Shown one piece after another: positions 55,275 to 64,000 of a DNA stretch of 64,000 nucleotides (the stretch's first letter is position 1; every line of letters begins with the position of its first letter). The position numbers and the translations under genes were made by a program. The stretch lies in NCBI RefSeq assembly GCF_003600685.1, contig NZ_CP032084.1, positions 3,286,001-3,350,000 on the forward strand, given 5' to 3'. This DNA is from Achromobacter sp. B7 (lineage in GTDB: Bacteria; Pseudomonadota; Gammaproteobacteria; Burkholderiales; Burkholderiaceae_B). The notes beneath the pieces were generated by a model. The model did no database searches and had not been told where the DNA came from. It worked only from the letters and a program-made list of their open reading frames with translations.

Positions 55275-55640
55275 ATGAAAAAACTTGCATTGCTTGTTGT
55301 TCTGCCCGCGCTGCTTGCCGGATGTACGACTTCACAAATGAGCATGCTGACGGGCAAACGCGCCAAGACCTACAACGACGTCAATGCAAGCTGGGTTGGC
55401 AGCACGGAAGAAGCGTTGATATCGAAGTGGGGTCCTCCCAAAAAGAGCTACACGCTTCAAACCGGCGCAAAGATCGTGTCGTACGAAGAGATTTGGGGCC
55501 CCATGTCCGCCTATCACGTATGCGTGGAAAAATTCATGATTGAAAACGGCATGGTGACCAAATGGGGGATTTCGGACTGCCCGGCGCGGATTTCCGGCTC
55601 GGTCCCGAACGACACCCCCGTTCCGCAGCCCACCTTGTAA
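55275..55640 (+). CDS. Small predicted lipoprotein
   Basis: A 121-residue lipoprotein: signal peptide MKKLALLVVLPALLAGCTT with lipobox LAGC (Cys17). The mature part has a short conserved-looking domain (WVGSTEEALISKWGPPKKSY, then GAKIVSYEEIWG), two further cysteines (HVCVEK and SDCPAR) likely forming a disulfide, and a Pro-rich end. The segment EEALISKWGPP resembles the first helix of SmpA/OmlA-like (BamE) folds, so it may adopt that fold. It is a single gene with its own upstream region. Confidence 0.7.
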   Translation: MKKLALLVVLPALLAGCTTSQMSMLTGKRAKTYNDVNASWVGSTEEALISKWGPPKKSYTLQTGAKIVSYEEIWGPMSAYHVCVEKFMIENGMVTKWGISDCPARISGSVPNDTPVPQPTL

Positions 55641-55718
55641 GGCGATGGCTGACAGGCAAGGCGTGGATGGACAACAGCAACCGCTTTGTCGTCCGCGTCA
55701 TGCTTCAGGTTTCGGGTT

Positions 55719-57089
55719 TCAGGTTTCATAATCCAGGCCGTAGCGTCCGCGGCTTTGCCGTATGCGCGCAAAGCCCAATTCCCCCAAGTGCATCCCGGCG
55801 ATCAACAGTTCTTCTGAGCTGACCATGTCCAGCAGCCGCGAGCGCGTGGCGGCGGCCAGCGAAGGATCCTGATCGAACGCAATCGACACATCCGGCCGTT
55901 CAATCTGGATATGAGGGAAATGGACGATGTCTCCCCAAACCAGCAGGCTTTGGTTCGCGGATTCAAACAGATATCCGGTATGCCCATCCGTGTGTCCCGG
56001 TAACGGCATCGCGCGAATACCAGGCAGCACCTGCCCGTCTGTGAACGTGCTTAGCGTCTCGCGATAGCCGTCGAACACCTGACGTGCAATCAGAAAGTTG
56101 CCGCGCGCGCGCTCGGTGGCCCGACTTAGATTTGCGTCGTCCTGCCAGAATGCAAGCTCTTGCTGATGGAGCAGCACTTGCGCATTGGGAAATGCAATTT
56201 GCCCTTCGGCGTCTACCAAGCCGCCCACATGATCGGGATGGGCGTGGGTAAGCAGAATGGTGTCGACGCTGCCCGGTTCAACGCCCGCCAGCCGCAAATT
56301 AGCGTGCAGCCGGCCGCCCCATTGTTTAATGCCCCCCGCGCCGCCGTCGATAAGAATGGTGCGGCCGGCGCCGCGTACCAGATAGCAGTTGATATGCACG
56401 GCGGCAGGGTCCGTGGCGCCAGCATCGTGCTGCATTTTGTCGGCTTCGTCGGCGTCGATATTGGACAGCAGGCTCAGGCTGGCGCTCAGGTAGCCGTCGC
56501 TGATTGCGGTGACCGTGTACGCCCCGGCTTGCTGGCTTGGAAAGGGGCAAACGGGCCGCGAACCGGTCAGTTGTTCTGTGATCGGCGAGTACAGGTAAAC
56601 CCCTTCAGCCAGACGCTCGACGGGCGGCGCCTTTCGCGCAGGCATCGTGGCCATCCAACGGTGCTGTGGAAACTTCTCCAGCGCCACTGCGTGCATGGCC
56701 GACGGGGTCAGGCCCATCTGTATCAAGGGCTCGGCGCCGGTTGCACACAGCACAAGCAGTTCGTCTTTATTGACGGCCGGTGCAATGCCGATACCGTCGT
56801 ACAGATTGCGGTGCCAATCGGTGATGTGCTGCTGCCACTTCGCGAAATTGCCACCGCCCTTCTGGCGATACTCGTCCCCCGTCAGCACCTCCAGCCCGTC
56901 GATCGTGTGCAAGGCCAGATAGACGGGGCACCCCGCGCTTATTGCCTTGAAGCGCTGCGACGTGTGAAAGCCGGCTACCGAAATAAGCGCGGGCAATTTA
57001 TCGACGCTGTAGAAGCGGTTCCATTCGGCTTCGCTGTGGGGATCGGCGAAGCTGCACTCCACGGTATAGATCATCAGAATGTCCTTCAT
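55719..57089 (-). CDS. Fusion of a dimeric-barrel-like domain and a metallo-beta-lactamase hydrolase
   Basis: A 456-residue protein with two parts. The first 160 residues (MIYTVECSFADPHSEAEWNR onward, with FYSVDKLPALISVAGF) look like an EthD/NIPSNAP-type dimeric alpha-beta barrel. From about 190 to 440 comes a metallo-beta-lactamase-fold hydrolase with HAHPDHVGG (His282, His284, Asp286, His287), LIDGG and LPGHTDGHTGYLF. In many bacteria such parts are separate genes. The fold family includes quorum-lactone lactonases and glyoxalase II. It is divergent from a GcvA-like LysR with a dyad between, so it is probably substrate-induced. Confidence 0.82.
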   Translation of the reverse strand: MKDILMIYTVECSFADPHSEAEWNRFYSVDKLPALISVAGFHTSQRFKAISAGCPVYLALHTIDGLEVLTGDEYRQKGGGNFAKWQQHITDWHRNLYDGIGIAPAVNKDELLVLCATGAEPLIQMGLTPSAMHAVALEKFPQHRWMATMPARKAPPVERLAEGVYLYSPITEQLTGSRPVCPFPSQQAGAYTVTAISDGYLSASLSLLSNIDADEADKMQHDAGATDPAAVHINCYLVRGAGRTILIDGGAGGIKQWGGRLHANLRLAGVEPGSVDTILLTHAHPDHVGGLVDAEGQIAFPNAQVLLHQQELAFWQDDANLSRATERARGNFLIARQVFDGYRETLSTFTDGQVLPGIRAMPLPGHTDGHTGYLFESANQSLLVWGDIVHFPHIQIERPDVSIAFDQDPSLAAATRSRLLDMVSSEELLIAGMHLGELGFARIRQSRGRYGLDYET

Positions 57090-57174
57090 GACAGACGGGG
57101 CCGCTGCGGCAAGCCGGCCGATTCATTGCATGGACGTAATGCTAAGCTGCCATTTACCGCGCATATAGCGATAT

Positions 57175-57196
57175 AAAGTCAGTCTTCATTGACTTT
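57175..57196. promoter_or_regulatory. Inverted repeat between the fusion hydrolase and LysR genes
   Basis: AAAGTCA-GTCTTCAT-TGACTTT is a perfect 7-bp dyad with an 8-base spacer. It lies 53 bases ahead of the LysR start and 86 ahead of the fusion gene, a sensible site for the local LysR regulator. Confidence 0.5.
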
Positions 57197-57248
57197 TCAT
57201 CAAGCTGATTGCAGCGCCTGGAACGACAGCCCCCAGCAAGACACATTC

Positions 57249-58166
57249 ATGCGACGCAAGATTCCAAGCAACTCCGCGCTACTCGCTTTCGAAGCAGCCG
57301 CCCGCCATGGCAGCTTTGCCCGGGCGGCCCAGGAATTAGCGCTGACCGAAGGCGCAATCAGCCGGCAGATCGCCCGGCTGGAAGCGTTTTTAAACGTCCC
57401 CCTGTTTGAGCGCGTGGGAAACCGGGTTCGGCTTGCGCCCAATGGCGTGCGATACGCCGTGCAAGTTCGTCAGACGCTGGATCGGCTGGAACGGGACAGC
57501 CTTTATGTGATGGGGCAGCCCGTGCAGGGTGGGACGATTGATATTGCGGCCAGCCCCACATTCGCCACGCGCTGGCTTATTCCTCGGCTAAAGCGTTTCC
57601 AAAACCGCCATCCCGACATAACCGTGCATATTGCCGAACGGTTGGAACCCTTTATTCTTGCCGGCAGCGGTTTTGACGCCGCTATCCATTTCGAGCATCC
57701 CGCCTGGGCCGGTATGCATTTGCATCCCCTGCTGGAGGAAGTGCTGGTGCCCGTGTGCAGCCCGGCACTGCTCGCGGATGCGGGTATGGACGCCAGTATG
57801 AACACCGGCGCCCACTTGCCATTGAATGATCTGCCACGCCTGCATCGACGACAAAATCCGGACGCCTGGCAGCGATATGCCCAAGAGGCCGGCATCGAGC
57901 TGACCAATTCCGCAGTGGGCGCGCGCTACGACCTGCATGCCATGCTGATCGCCGCGGCCATCGCCGGTCTGGGCGTTGCGCTGGTGCCGCGCCTATACAT
58001 CGAGGCAGAACTGGAACAAGGCCAACTGGTTGCGCCTTGGCCCAAGAGCAAAGCGGTCGCCAAGACCTTCTGCCTGGTACTGCCCGAGCCGGTCGAATTA
58101 AGCGCAGGGCCGGTCCAAGCATTCGCGACATGGCTGCTTCAGGAAGCGCAGGGCCTGGCATCGTAA
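57249..58166 (+). CDS. LysR-family regulator, GcvA-like
   Basis: A 305-residue LysR regulator of the GcvA/AmpR-like subgroup, recognised by the N-terminal IPSNSALLAFEAAARHGSFA and LTEGAISRQIARLEAFLNVP in the winged helix, and FATRWLIPRLKRFQNRHPDI in the effector domain. The frame is open to 57189, but ATG 57249 starts the conserved region. It is divergent from the dimeric-barrel/metallo-hydrolase fusion, its probable target. Confidence 0.9.
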   Translation: MRRKIPSNSALLAFEAAARHGSFARAAQELALTEGAISRQIARLEAFLNVPLFERVGNRVRLAPNGVRYAVQVRQTLDRLERDSLYVMGQPVQGGTIDIAASPTFATRWLIPRLKRFQNRHPDITVHIAERLEPFILAGSGFDAAIHFEHPAWAGMHLHPLLEEVLVPVCSPALLADAGMDASMNTGAHLPLNDLPRLHRRQNPDAWQRYAQEAGIELTNSAVGARYDLHAMLIAAAIAGLGVALVPRLYIEAELEQGQLVAPWPKSKAVAKTFCLVLPEPVELSAGPVQAFATWLLQEAQGLAS

Positions 58167-58199
58167 TGGCAGCGCGTCATCCCGCTGCTGTCCCTTGTC

Positions 58200-59903
58200 C
58201 TACCGGAACAACACCGATTCAATTCGATTGCGCCCGCGTTGCTTGGCGTAATACAGCGCGCGGTCGCTGCGGCTGAGCGCCAGCTCGGCATCGTCGTCCT
58301 TCGTATGCAGCGCGGATATGCCGATGCTGACTGTCAGCGGTATATCGCGTCCGCCTGTCGAGTATGGCGTGTCGGCAATCTGGCGTTGCACGCCTTGCGC
58401 AAAGCGATGTGCGCTGTCGATGTCGGTATCGGGCAGCACCACGGCGAATTCCTCGCCGCCGATGCGCCCCACCAGATCGGTTTCGCGCAACTGGCCGCGC
58501 AGCATATTCGCAAAATGCTGAAGCACACCATCGCCGATGGCGTGGCCCCAGGTGTCGTTGATGTGTTTGAAGTGATCAAGGTCGCACATCAGGACCGCCG
58601 ACCCTTGGCCGCCGTGACCTTTGATACGCGTCAGTTCGGCGGCGATACGCGACATGAAATGGCGGCGGTTGGGCAAGGTTGTCAGCGCGTCCGTGGCGGC
58701 AAGTTCGCGCAGCTCGAGTTCGGCGCGCTTGCGGTCGGTAATGTCCGTGACAAAGCCGTGCCACACCACGCCGTTGTCGACGTCCGGGCGCGGGCTGGCG
58801 TCGCCCTGCCGCCACCGCTCGCCTTGCAGAGGCAGGCAAACGCGAAACTCCAGATGCCACGGCGTCAGCGCGGCGGCGGCGTTCTGCAACGACGCGCGAT
58901 AGGCGGCCAGGTCATCGGGATGGATGCGCTGTTCGATGGCGGTGGAGCTGGCATGGACATCATCGGCGGTCAACTCGAACATGTCCCAGATGCCCGCGCT
59001 GACATAGGAAAACCATGCGCCGCCCTCGGGCGCCGGACGGCACTGGAAAACCAGGCCGGGCACCGCATCGGTAAGGTTGACGACCAGGTCCGCCGTGCGC
59101 TTGAGCCGGTCCGACATGGCGCGCACCGCGCTGATGTCCGTAGTCGTGCCCATCATACGCAGCGCCCTGCCGGTCTCGTCGCGGCTGATGACTTTGCCGC
59201 GGCTACAGATCCACTTGTAGCTGCCATCCTTGCAGCGGATGCGGTGCTCGACTTCGTAGCTGTCGGTCTTGCCGTCGAAATGGTCCTGCATGGCGGCGCG
59301 CACGTAGTCCAGGTCGTCGGGATGCAGGCGGGTGTAGGCGTCTTCGATGCGCGTGGAAAGCTCCGATTCGCTATAGCCCAGCAACGCCTTCCAACCCGGC
59401 GAATAGGTGATGTCGCCGGTGACGACGTTGCGGTCCCAGACGCCCGTGCCGCTGCCCGCGATGGCCAGCGACAGCTTGCGGGCTTCTTCGCGCCAAGTGT
59501 CTTCGTCGGCGCGCTGGCCAAACAACGCGTCGCGCTGTTCAATCGCCGTGGCCGCCAGACCGGCCAAGTCCATCAAGGCCCGCCGGTCTTCGTCGGTAAA
59601 GTCACGCGCCTGTCCGTGCACCAGCCGCAACACGCCCAGCAGGCGCCCGTCGGCGGCGTGCACTGGGCATTCGACCGACCAGGGTTGGGAACCAGCGGGA
59701 GGCGTGCCATCCACCGCTTGCCTGGAGACATCGGCATTGGCATCGGCATTGGCATCGGTACAGGCCAGCACGACCATATCGACCCTGAACAAGCGTCGGG
59801 TCAGGCGCGCCAGCCGGTCCAGTGAACGGCCGGGTTCGCAGTGGGTTCGGCTCGCGCCATCGCCAGGGGGTCGGGTTGCATACGGATCGCCGATAACTGG
59901 CAT
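58200..59903 (-). CDS. GAF-PAS-PAS-GGDEF diguanylate cyclase
   Basis: A 567-residue cytoplasmic diguanylate cyclase: GAF-like domain (about 25-125), PAS 1 (about 140-265, with SGTGVWDRNVVTGDITYSPG), PAS 2 (about 275-395), GGDEF domain (405-567) with active GGEEF at 482-486 and the product-inhibition site RETD (473-476) five residues ahead. So it should make cyclic-di-GMP and be feedback-inhibited. A 12-base repeat near 59731-59758 encodes the DANADANAD stretch in the GAF domain. No regulator or partner is adjacent. Confidence 0.92.
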   Translation of the reverse strand: MPVIGDPYATRPPGDGASRTHCEPGRSLDRLARLTRRLFRVDMVVLACTDANADANADVSRQAVDGTPPAGSQPWSVECPVHAADGRLLGVLRLVHGQARDFTDEDRRALMDLAGLAATAIEQRDALFGQRADEDTWREEARKLSLAIAGSGTGVWDRNVVTGDITYSPGWKALLGYSESELSTRIEDAYTRLHPDDLDYVRAAMQDHFDGKTDSYEVEHRIRCKDGSYKWICSRGKVISRDETGRALRMMGTTTDISAVRAMSDRLKRTADLVVNLTDAVPGLVFQCRPAPEGGAWFSYVSAGIWDMFELTADDVHASSTAIEQRIHPDDLAAYRASLQNAAAALTPWHLEFRVCLPLQGERWRQGDASPRPDVDNGVVWHGFVTDITDRKRAELELRELAATDALTTLPNRRHFMSRIAAELTRIKGHGGQGSAVLMCDLDHFKHINDTWGHAIGDGVLQHFANMLRGQLRETDLVGRIGGEEFAVVLPDTDIDSAHRFAQGVQRQIADTPYSTGGRDIPLTVSIGISALHTKDDDAELALSRSDRALYYAKQRGRNRIESVLFR

Positions 59904-60054
59904 TTCAGGGCCTGGTCAGGATGGGATACACCGGTACGCCCGGCTCCACATGCCTGACATTTTGTCACGATCTCCACCAAATTTGCATTTTGGCGCGGCC
60001 CGTCCGGCGCATTTTCTCTGCCCGTCCCCTCGCCCGCCCCCTCGCCCGTCTCCG

Positions 60055-61464
60055 TTACGGCCGGTCTACCCGCATGACCTGCGGAAGTTTGTAGCTACCG
60101 TTCAAGATTTGCTCGGCCGGCTCGTAAAGACGCATCTGCAAGAAAAAGTCGCCGTCGGGCGCGGGCAGCCAGTTCGATTCCTTGTCCGGTCCGGGCGACG
60201 TGGCCTGGATGTACAGCGTCAGGCTTCCATCGGCGCCGGTTTTAAGGCCGCTGGTCCGGTCGCCAATCGAGTAGCGCTTGATGGGATTCTCGACCATGAA
60301 AAGGTCATTGGCGTCATACATCGTCAACGACCAGAAGGCCTTGACGGGCACGTTGCCGTCAAATCGAATCGTGTACGACGACTGCCCATTCAACGGCTTG
60401 CCGTCACTGTCCGTATACCGGTTCGGATACAGGGCCCGCAGCGCTTTATTCAAGCCAAGTTGCTTATAAGCGATTGCCGAGCGAAGCAGGTAATCGGTCC
60501 CGTACTCGCCGCCTTTGAACTCCATATTCCAACCGTTGACGCGCGATCCGGAATCCATGGCTACGCGCTTCACCGCGGCCATTCCATCCTGTAGCGCCCG
60601 ATTCAACCCGCGCTTGGTGGGCTCGGACAATGTCGCCGCGTCAAAGGGCTTATCCAGGCCCACGCCGACTCGTTTGAATTGGTCGGTAATCGGTGCATCT
60701 TCCGCCAACGGGTTCAGGCGGATCGCGCTGTCAAGAACCCCGAAGAAATTCAGGCCTTCGGGAAAGCCCATTTTGGCGCTGGCGGCTTTGTGGCCCAGCT
60801 CAAGCTTTTTGAACGGTTTTTCATAATTGCTCAGCAGCGTCAGCCGGTATTGGTCTTGCAGGGCTCGCGCGGCCGGCAGATCTTGCTCGCCGTCGACACC
60901 GGTTCTGCCGATGACGTAGACCTGCGGGGTGGGCGATTTGATCAGCACCATCTCCGCCGGCAAGGTTCCCTTCCAGTCGGGGCCGACGATGGCGAACGTG
61001 CCGCCCTTGGCGCCTAGCGTGCCGATACCGATGTCTTCGATCGACCGCGAATAGGCGTCAAGCAGCTGCATGATGTAGTAACGGCCGTTGGTATCCGGGA
61101 CCGTCAACACCACCGGTTCTTTCGACAGGTCCAGGCCGGCAAAGGAATAAAGCGTGTCGTTGTTGGCCGTCACCACAAACTTATCGTTGGGACCGTAAAG
61201 GCGCCGCGCATGCCCCATCTGATTGGTGGGCGCCTGCCCATTGTCATAAGGCTTGTCGGCATCGGTCTGGCTGTTCAGGCCCAGCTGCATCATCACCGGA
61301 GCAAAGCCGTAGAACACGGCCTCCATGCCCGTTGCATAGGCAATGTTCTCGTCGGTTTGCTCGGTGGTTGGGGGCTGCTGCGCGAACGCCGTCGTGATAG
61401 CGCCGGCAGAAAAAAGCACCGCGACAAACGCCCGGGACGCCGTTTGAAAAATGAAGTTCTTCAT
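60055..61464 (-). CDS. Exported DUF1254/DUF1214 protein, copy 1
   Basis: A 469-residue secreted protein of unknown function. The signal peptide ends near residue 28 (AGAITTAFA). The first half (DUF1254) includes DKFVVTANNDTLYSFAGLDL and VPDTNGRYYIMQLLDAYS; the second (DUF1214) includes AFWSLTMYDANDLFMVENP and KESNWLPAPDGDFFLQMRLY. It is downstream of a second DUF1254 gene and of an outer-membrane-type gene, all on one strand. Such proteins recur in this arrangement, which hints at a shared envelope role, but no biochemical function is established that I can name. Confidence 0.85.
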   Translation of the reverse strand: MKNFIFQTASRAFVAVLFSAGAITTAFAQQPPTTEQTDENIAYATGMEAVFYGFAPVMMQLGLNSQTDADKPYDNGQAPTNQMGHARRLYGPNDKFVVTANNDTLYSFAGLDLSKEPVVLTVPDTNGRYYIMQLLDAYSRSIEDIGIGTLGAKGGTFAIVGPDWKGTLPAEMVLIKSPTPQVYVIGRTGVDGEQDLPAARALQDQYRLTLLSNYEKPFKKLELGHKAASAKMGFPEGLNFFGVLDSAIRLNPLAEDAPITDQFKRVGVGLDKPFDAATLSEPTKRGLNRALQDGMAAVKRVAMDSGSRVNGWNMEFKGGEYGTDYLLRSAIAYKQLGLNKALRALYPNRYTDSDGKPLNGQSSYTIRFDGNVPVKAFWSLTMYDANDLFMVENPIKRYSIGDRTSGLKTGADGSLTLYIQATSPGPDKESNWLPAPDGDFFLQMRLYEPAEQILNGSYKLPQVMRVDRP

Positions 61465-61570
61465 ATTGTTTTCCGTTGATCGTCGGGCGCGCGAAAGTCG
61501 CCACGCCCGACATCGTCACAAGAGTTCCACGGCCCGCGTTCGCCTTGGCCGATGGCACCGTTCCATGCCC

Positions 61571-62995
61571 TTACGGCACCTTGTTCAACTGGGGCATCTG
61601 CCACTTGTTATCCAGCACTTCCTGTTTGGGCTGATACAAGCGAAGAATGACGTAAAAGCCGCCTTTGGGCGCCGGCAGCCAGTTGGCGGCGTTCTCGCCC
61701 TGGGGCTTGTCAGCCTGGATCGGGATCGTGATGGAACCGTCCGGCGCCACTTTCAGCCCTTGCGTGTCGGAACCGACCTTGTAGCGGTTCAGTTCGTTGG
61801 GAACCAGCATCTTGTCGTCGGCGTTGTACATCGTCAGCGACCAGAAGGCGTCTACCGGCGGCGCCGAATCCAGTTTGACCACATAGCGGTTGGCGCCGCT
61901 TAGCGGCTTGCCCTCGCTGTCGGTGTATCGAAGCGGGTACATGGCTTCGCGCTCGCCCTGGCCGCCCAGGTACGGGCCCGCGACGAGCGCTCGCAAGGGA
62001 TAGTCGTAGCCAAAACTGTCAAGGCCGGTCACCCAGTTCCACCCATTGCGCACGCTGGACGAGCCCACCATGGACGCCGCCGCAACGGCTGGGCCATCCT
62101 TCAACCCGCGTGCCATCCCCTTGCGGGTGGCGTCGCTGAGCTTGCTGGGATCAAACCCTTTCCTGGTCAGACCGATGCGCTCGTATTGCGCGAACAGCGC
62201 TTCGTCTGCCGGCTTCACGCTGGTTGATTGCAGGGCAAAGGCAAGGTGCTTGAAGAAACCAAATTCATCGTCGGCGATATCGGGCATCGGCGGCAACGAC
62301 GTGATATCGCTGGCCTTGCCGCTCAAGGGTTTCACCGAGAACTGCTTCTGCAAAGCCAGCACCGGCGCGGGGTCTTCTCCCTGTTTGACTTGCAGTCGTC
62401 CCCATAGCCAGACTTTGTCGGTGCTGACATCAAGCCGCTTCATCCCCGCAGGGACCTTGCCTTTCCAGCCGGGCGGAGCAATCAGGAACCTGCCGGCTTT
62501 GGTGCCGGTCACGCGGCGGCCCACGTAGTGCTCCAGTTCCTGCCACGTGCTGAACAGGTCAACAACGTAGTAGCGATCATGGGTATCCGGCACGGTCAAC
62601 ACATAAGGCTCGGTCAGCTTTAAAACCGTGCTCATGTAGTAAGTGTCGTTGTTGGCCGTAGGCATATCCTTGGCGTCGGGATTGGCCAACATCGTCGCCC
62701 AGCCCATCTTGTTAAGCGGCGCGCGGTAGCTGGTGGGCGGCTTCGGTGAGGGCACGTCGATGTACTCGCGCATGACGCGTTCCATGCGGACCAGCGGGTA
62801 GCCCCAGGTATACGCCGACACGGCCAAGGCATAGCCGTCCGCTTCCTGACCCCGCGCGATAACTTCGGGTGTGCCCGCCGTCGTCAACAGTTCATCGGGA
62901 AAGTCGCGCGTGGCGGCCGTGGAAAGCATCGGCGCCAGTGCCGCGGAACTTGTTATGGCTGCGATGCATAGGAGGTTTGCGATTCTTCCATTCAT
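61571..62995 (-). CDS. Exported DUF1254/DUF1214 protein, copy 2
   Basis: A 474-residue paralogue of the downstream protein, about as long and with the same two-domain plan: signal peptide (about 1-27), DUF1254 half with DAKDMPTANNDTYYMSTVLKL and VPDTHDRYYVVDLFSTWQ-like segment, and DUF1214 half with AFWSLTMYNADDKMLVPNEL and NAANWLPAPKGGFYVILRLY. AAGGAGAAA precedes the ATG. The two copies are diverged, so they may act on different ligands or form a heteromer. Upstream in the same direction lies a predicted outer-membrane protein. Confidence 0.85.
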   Translation of the reverse strand: MNGRIANLLCIAAITSSAALAPMLSTAATRDFPDELLTTAGTPEVIARGQEADGYALAVSAYTWGYPLVRMERVMREYIDVPSPKPPTSYRAPLNKMGWATMLANPDAKDMPTANNDTYYMSTVLKLTEPYVLTVPDTHDRYYVVDLFSTWQELEHYVGRRVTGTKAGRFLIAPPGWKGKVPAGMKRLDVSTDKVWLWGRLQVKQGEDPAPVLALQKQFSVKPLSGKASDITSLPPMPDIADDEFGFFKHLAFALQSTSVKPADEALFAQYERIGLTRKGFDPSKLSDATRKGMARGLKDGPAVAAASMVGSSSVRNGWNWVTGLDSFGYDYPLRALVAGPYLGGQGEREAMYPLRYTDSEGKPLSGANRYVVKLDSAPPVDAFWSLTMYNADDKMLVPNELNRYKVGSDTQGLKVAPDGSITIPIQADKPQGENAANWLPAPKGGFYVILRLYQPKQEVLDNKWQMPQLNKVP

Positions 62996-63112
62996 GCGGT
63001 TTCTCCTTGGGAAGCCTGGATTGGCGATCGGTAGCGCGAGAGCCGTGGGGCAGCCCCGCGTTGCGCCCTTGCCCGCGGTCCGAACGCGCCGGTCGCAAGC
63101 ACGGGGTCGAAT

Positions 63113-63964
63113 TTATTTGGGGAAAAGCAGCGTGACCGTGAAGCGTCCGCCCCACCCTCTGGGCCCGTTGTCGGCGGACTCTGCCCAATAACGCAAACCG
63201 ACCTGAAAGCTGATGGGCTGATCGCCCACTTTGGTCACTTTGGATACCTGGAGGTTGATCGGCACCGCCCATTCGGACTTCTTCCAGTCATAGGTCGACT
63301 CGGTGTTGAGCGCGTACGTGATGGCGTCCGGCGTGGTGTATGCCAGGAACGGCTGTAGGAACGTGGACGACACGCCGGGGCGGGAAGACTGCCCCGCATA
63401 CGACCAGATGTGATTGCCCAGCCCGCCATAGGTCCACGGGCCGTCCTGCTGCAACACCACGCCGGTTGGCCCGGCGCCCCATTTCTTGCTGCCCAGTAGT
63501 TTGTCGCTGGCCGTGGGCAACAATAACGCGGGTCCCACACCCCAGATGGTGCCCGAGGCCGTCGGCTTGGAGGGAGACAGGAAGAAGCTCTGAACGGTAT
63601 CGCCCAGGCCGCTCTGGCTGGACCCATCGCCGGCCACGTCGCTCTGCCAAACCACCGGCAGAATCGTTCGCGAAATCAGGTTCCAATCTTCGTTCAGCGT
63701 GATCGGAACCACCGGCTGAATATTCACGGTATTGCGGTGGCCGTTACCGCCAGGCCCCATGCCGCGATCGTAGTTGTATTGGAACGGAACGCTGATCAAC
63801 GCGGCGACGGGATTGCTAAGCTGCTTGGCAAGCTCCTGGCTATCAGCGGCAAGTGCCGTGCCCGTGCCCGTGCCCAACGTCAACGCCGCCGCAAGTATTG
63901 CCCGACGCTTAAACGAAACGTGCGCGCGCTGCCGTCGGGCATGAATAACTGTCCAACAAAACAT
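63113..63964 (-). CDS. Predicted outer-membrane transporter-like protein
   Basis: A 283-residue exported protein with a signal peptide ending near residue 40 (TGTGTALAA) and alternating hydrophobic/polar strands ending in FTVTLLFPK, with a C-terminal pattern fitting an outer-membrane beta-barrel. The segments SVPFQYNYDRGMGPGGNG and IQPVVPITLNEDWNLISRTI are typical of the family often annotated neuromedin U or transporter. ATG 63964 follows GGGGAG by five bases. It is first in the row with the two DUF1254 proteins, so it may form an export or uptake route with them. Substrate unknown. Confidence 0.75.
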   Translation of the reverse strand: MFCWTVIHARRQRAHVSFKRRAILAAALTLGTGTGTALAADSQELAKQLSNPVAALISVPFQYNYDRGMGPGGNGHRNTVNIQPVVPITLNEDWNLISRTILPVVWQSDVAGDGSSQSGLGDTVQSFFLSPSKPTASGTIWGVGPALLLPTASDKLLGSKKWGAGPTGVVLQQDGPWTYGGLGNHIWSYAGQSSRPGVSSTFLQPFLAYTTPDAITYALNTESTYDWKKSEWAVPINLQVSKVTKVGDQPISFQVGLRYWAESADNGPRGWGGRFTVTLLFPK

Positions 63965-64000
63965 GAAAACTCCCCGAGGTCCGGCCCGATTCAGGCATAG

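Overview
The window is GC-rich, densely packed bacterial chromosome. Six Bug-type (TctC-like) solute receptors, many LysR regulators with divergent targets, degradative rather than biosynthetic HMG-CoA reductase, and a nitrate/NO gene pair point to a betaproteobacterium of the Alcaligenaceae (Achromobacter/Bordetella-like). This assignment is inferred from gene content only. I saw no rRNA, tRNA, CRISPR array, insertion sequence or phage gene.

Layout. 1-2010: a cut-off NarK-type nitrate transporter and divergent nnrS, sharing a control region with FNR-like and NsrR-like sites. 2084-10653: an acidic protein of unknown function and, behind a good Fur box, an MdtABC-type RND efflux operon. 10610-14022: LysR, M20 hydrolase and Bug receptor. 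14157-17257: ferritin-like protein and large catalase with a clear terminator. 17470-19451: PepSY membrane protein plus DUF3325 protein, with a weaker Fur-like site. 19504-22449: anaerobic (class III) ribonucleotide reductase with FNR and paired NrdR sites. Its glycyl-radical domain is a separate 69-residue gene between nrdD and nrdG.

22479-33622 reads as a mevalonate-catabolism locus: MocR regulator, degradative HMG-CoA reductase, a TctA permease with a small membrane partner, and, convergently, HMG-CoA lyase, CaiB-type CoA transferase, two Bug receptors and an SMP-30 lactonase, next to a divergent IclR regulator. 33733-34890 is a nitronate monooxygenase-like flavoenzyme.

34936-40428 is a probable envelope methionine-oxidation defence cluster: a two-component system divergent from a cytochrome b, a Tat-exported molybdopterin oxidoreductase, a secreted Met-rich MXKDX repeat protein, and exported MsrB and MsrA. 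40507-43538: SARP-like regulator and methyltransferase. 43798-54591: Bug receptors, SDRs, LysRs, a GGDEF-EAL protein, a VOC protein, two gene relics and an enolase-superfamily enzyme. 54679-63964: DUF695 protein, small lipoprotein, a dimeric-barrel/metallo-beta-lactamase fusion, a LysR, a diguanylate cyclase, two DUF1254/DUF1214 proteins and an outer-membrane-type protein.

The most interesting items are the split anaerobic ribonucleotide reductase, the Met-rich antioxidant cluster, the mevalonate locus and the Fur-controlled RND pump.
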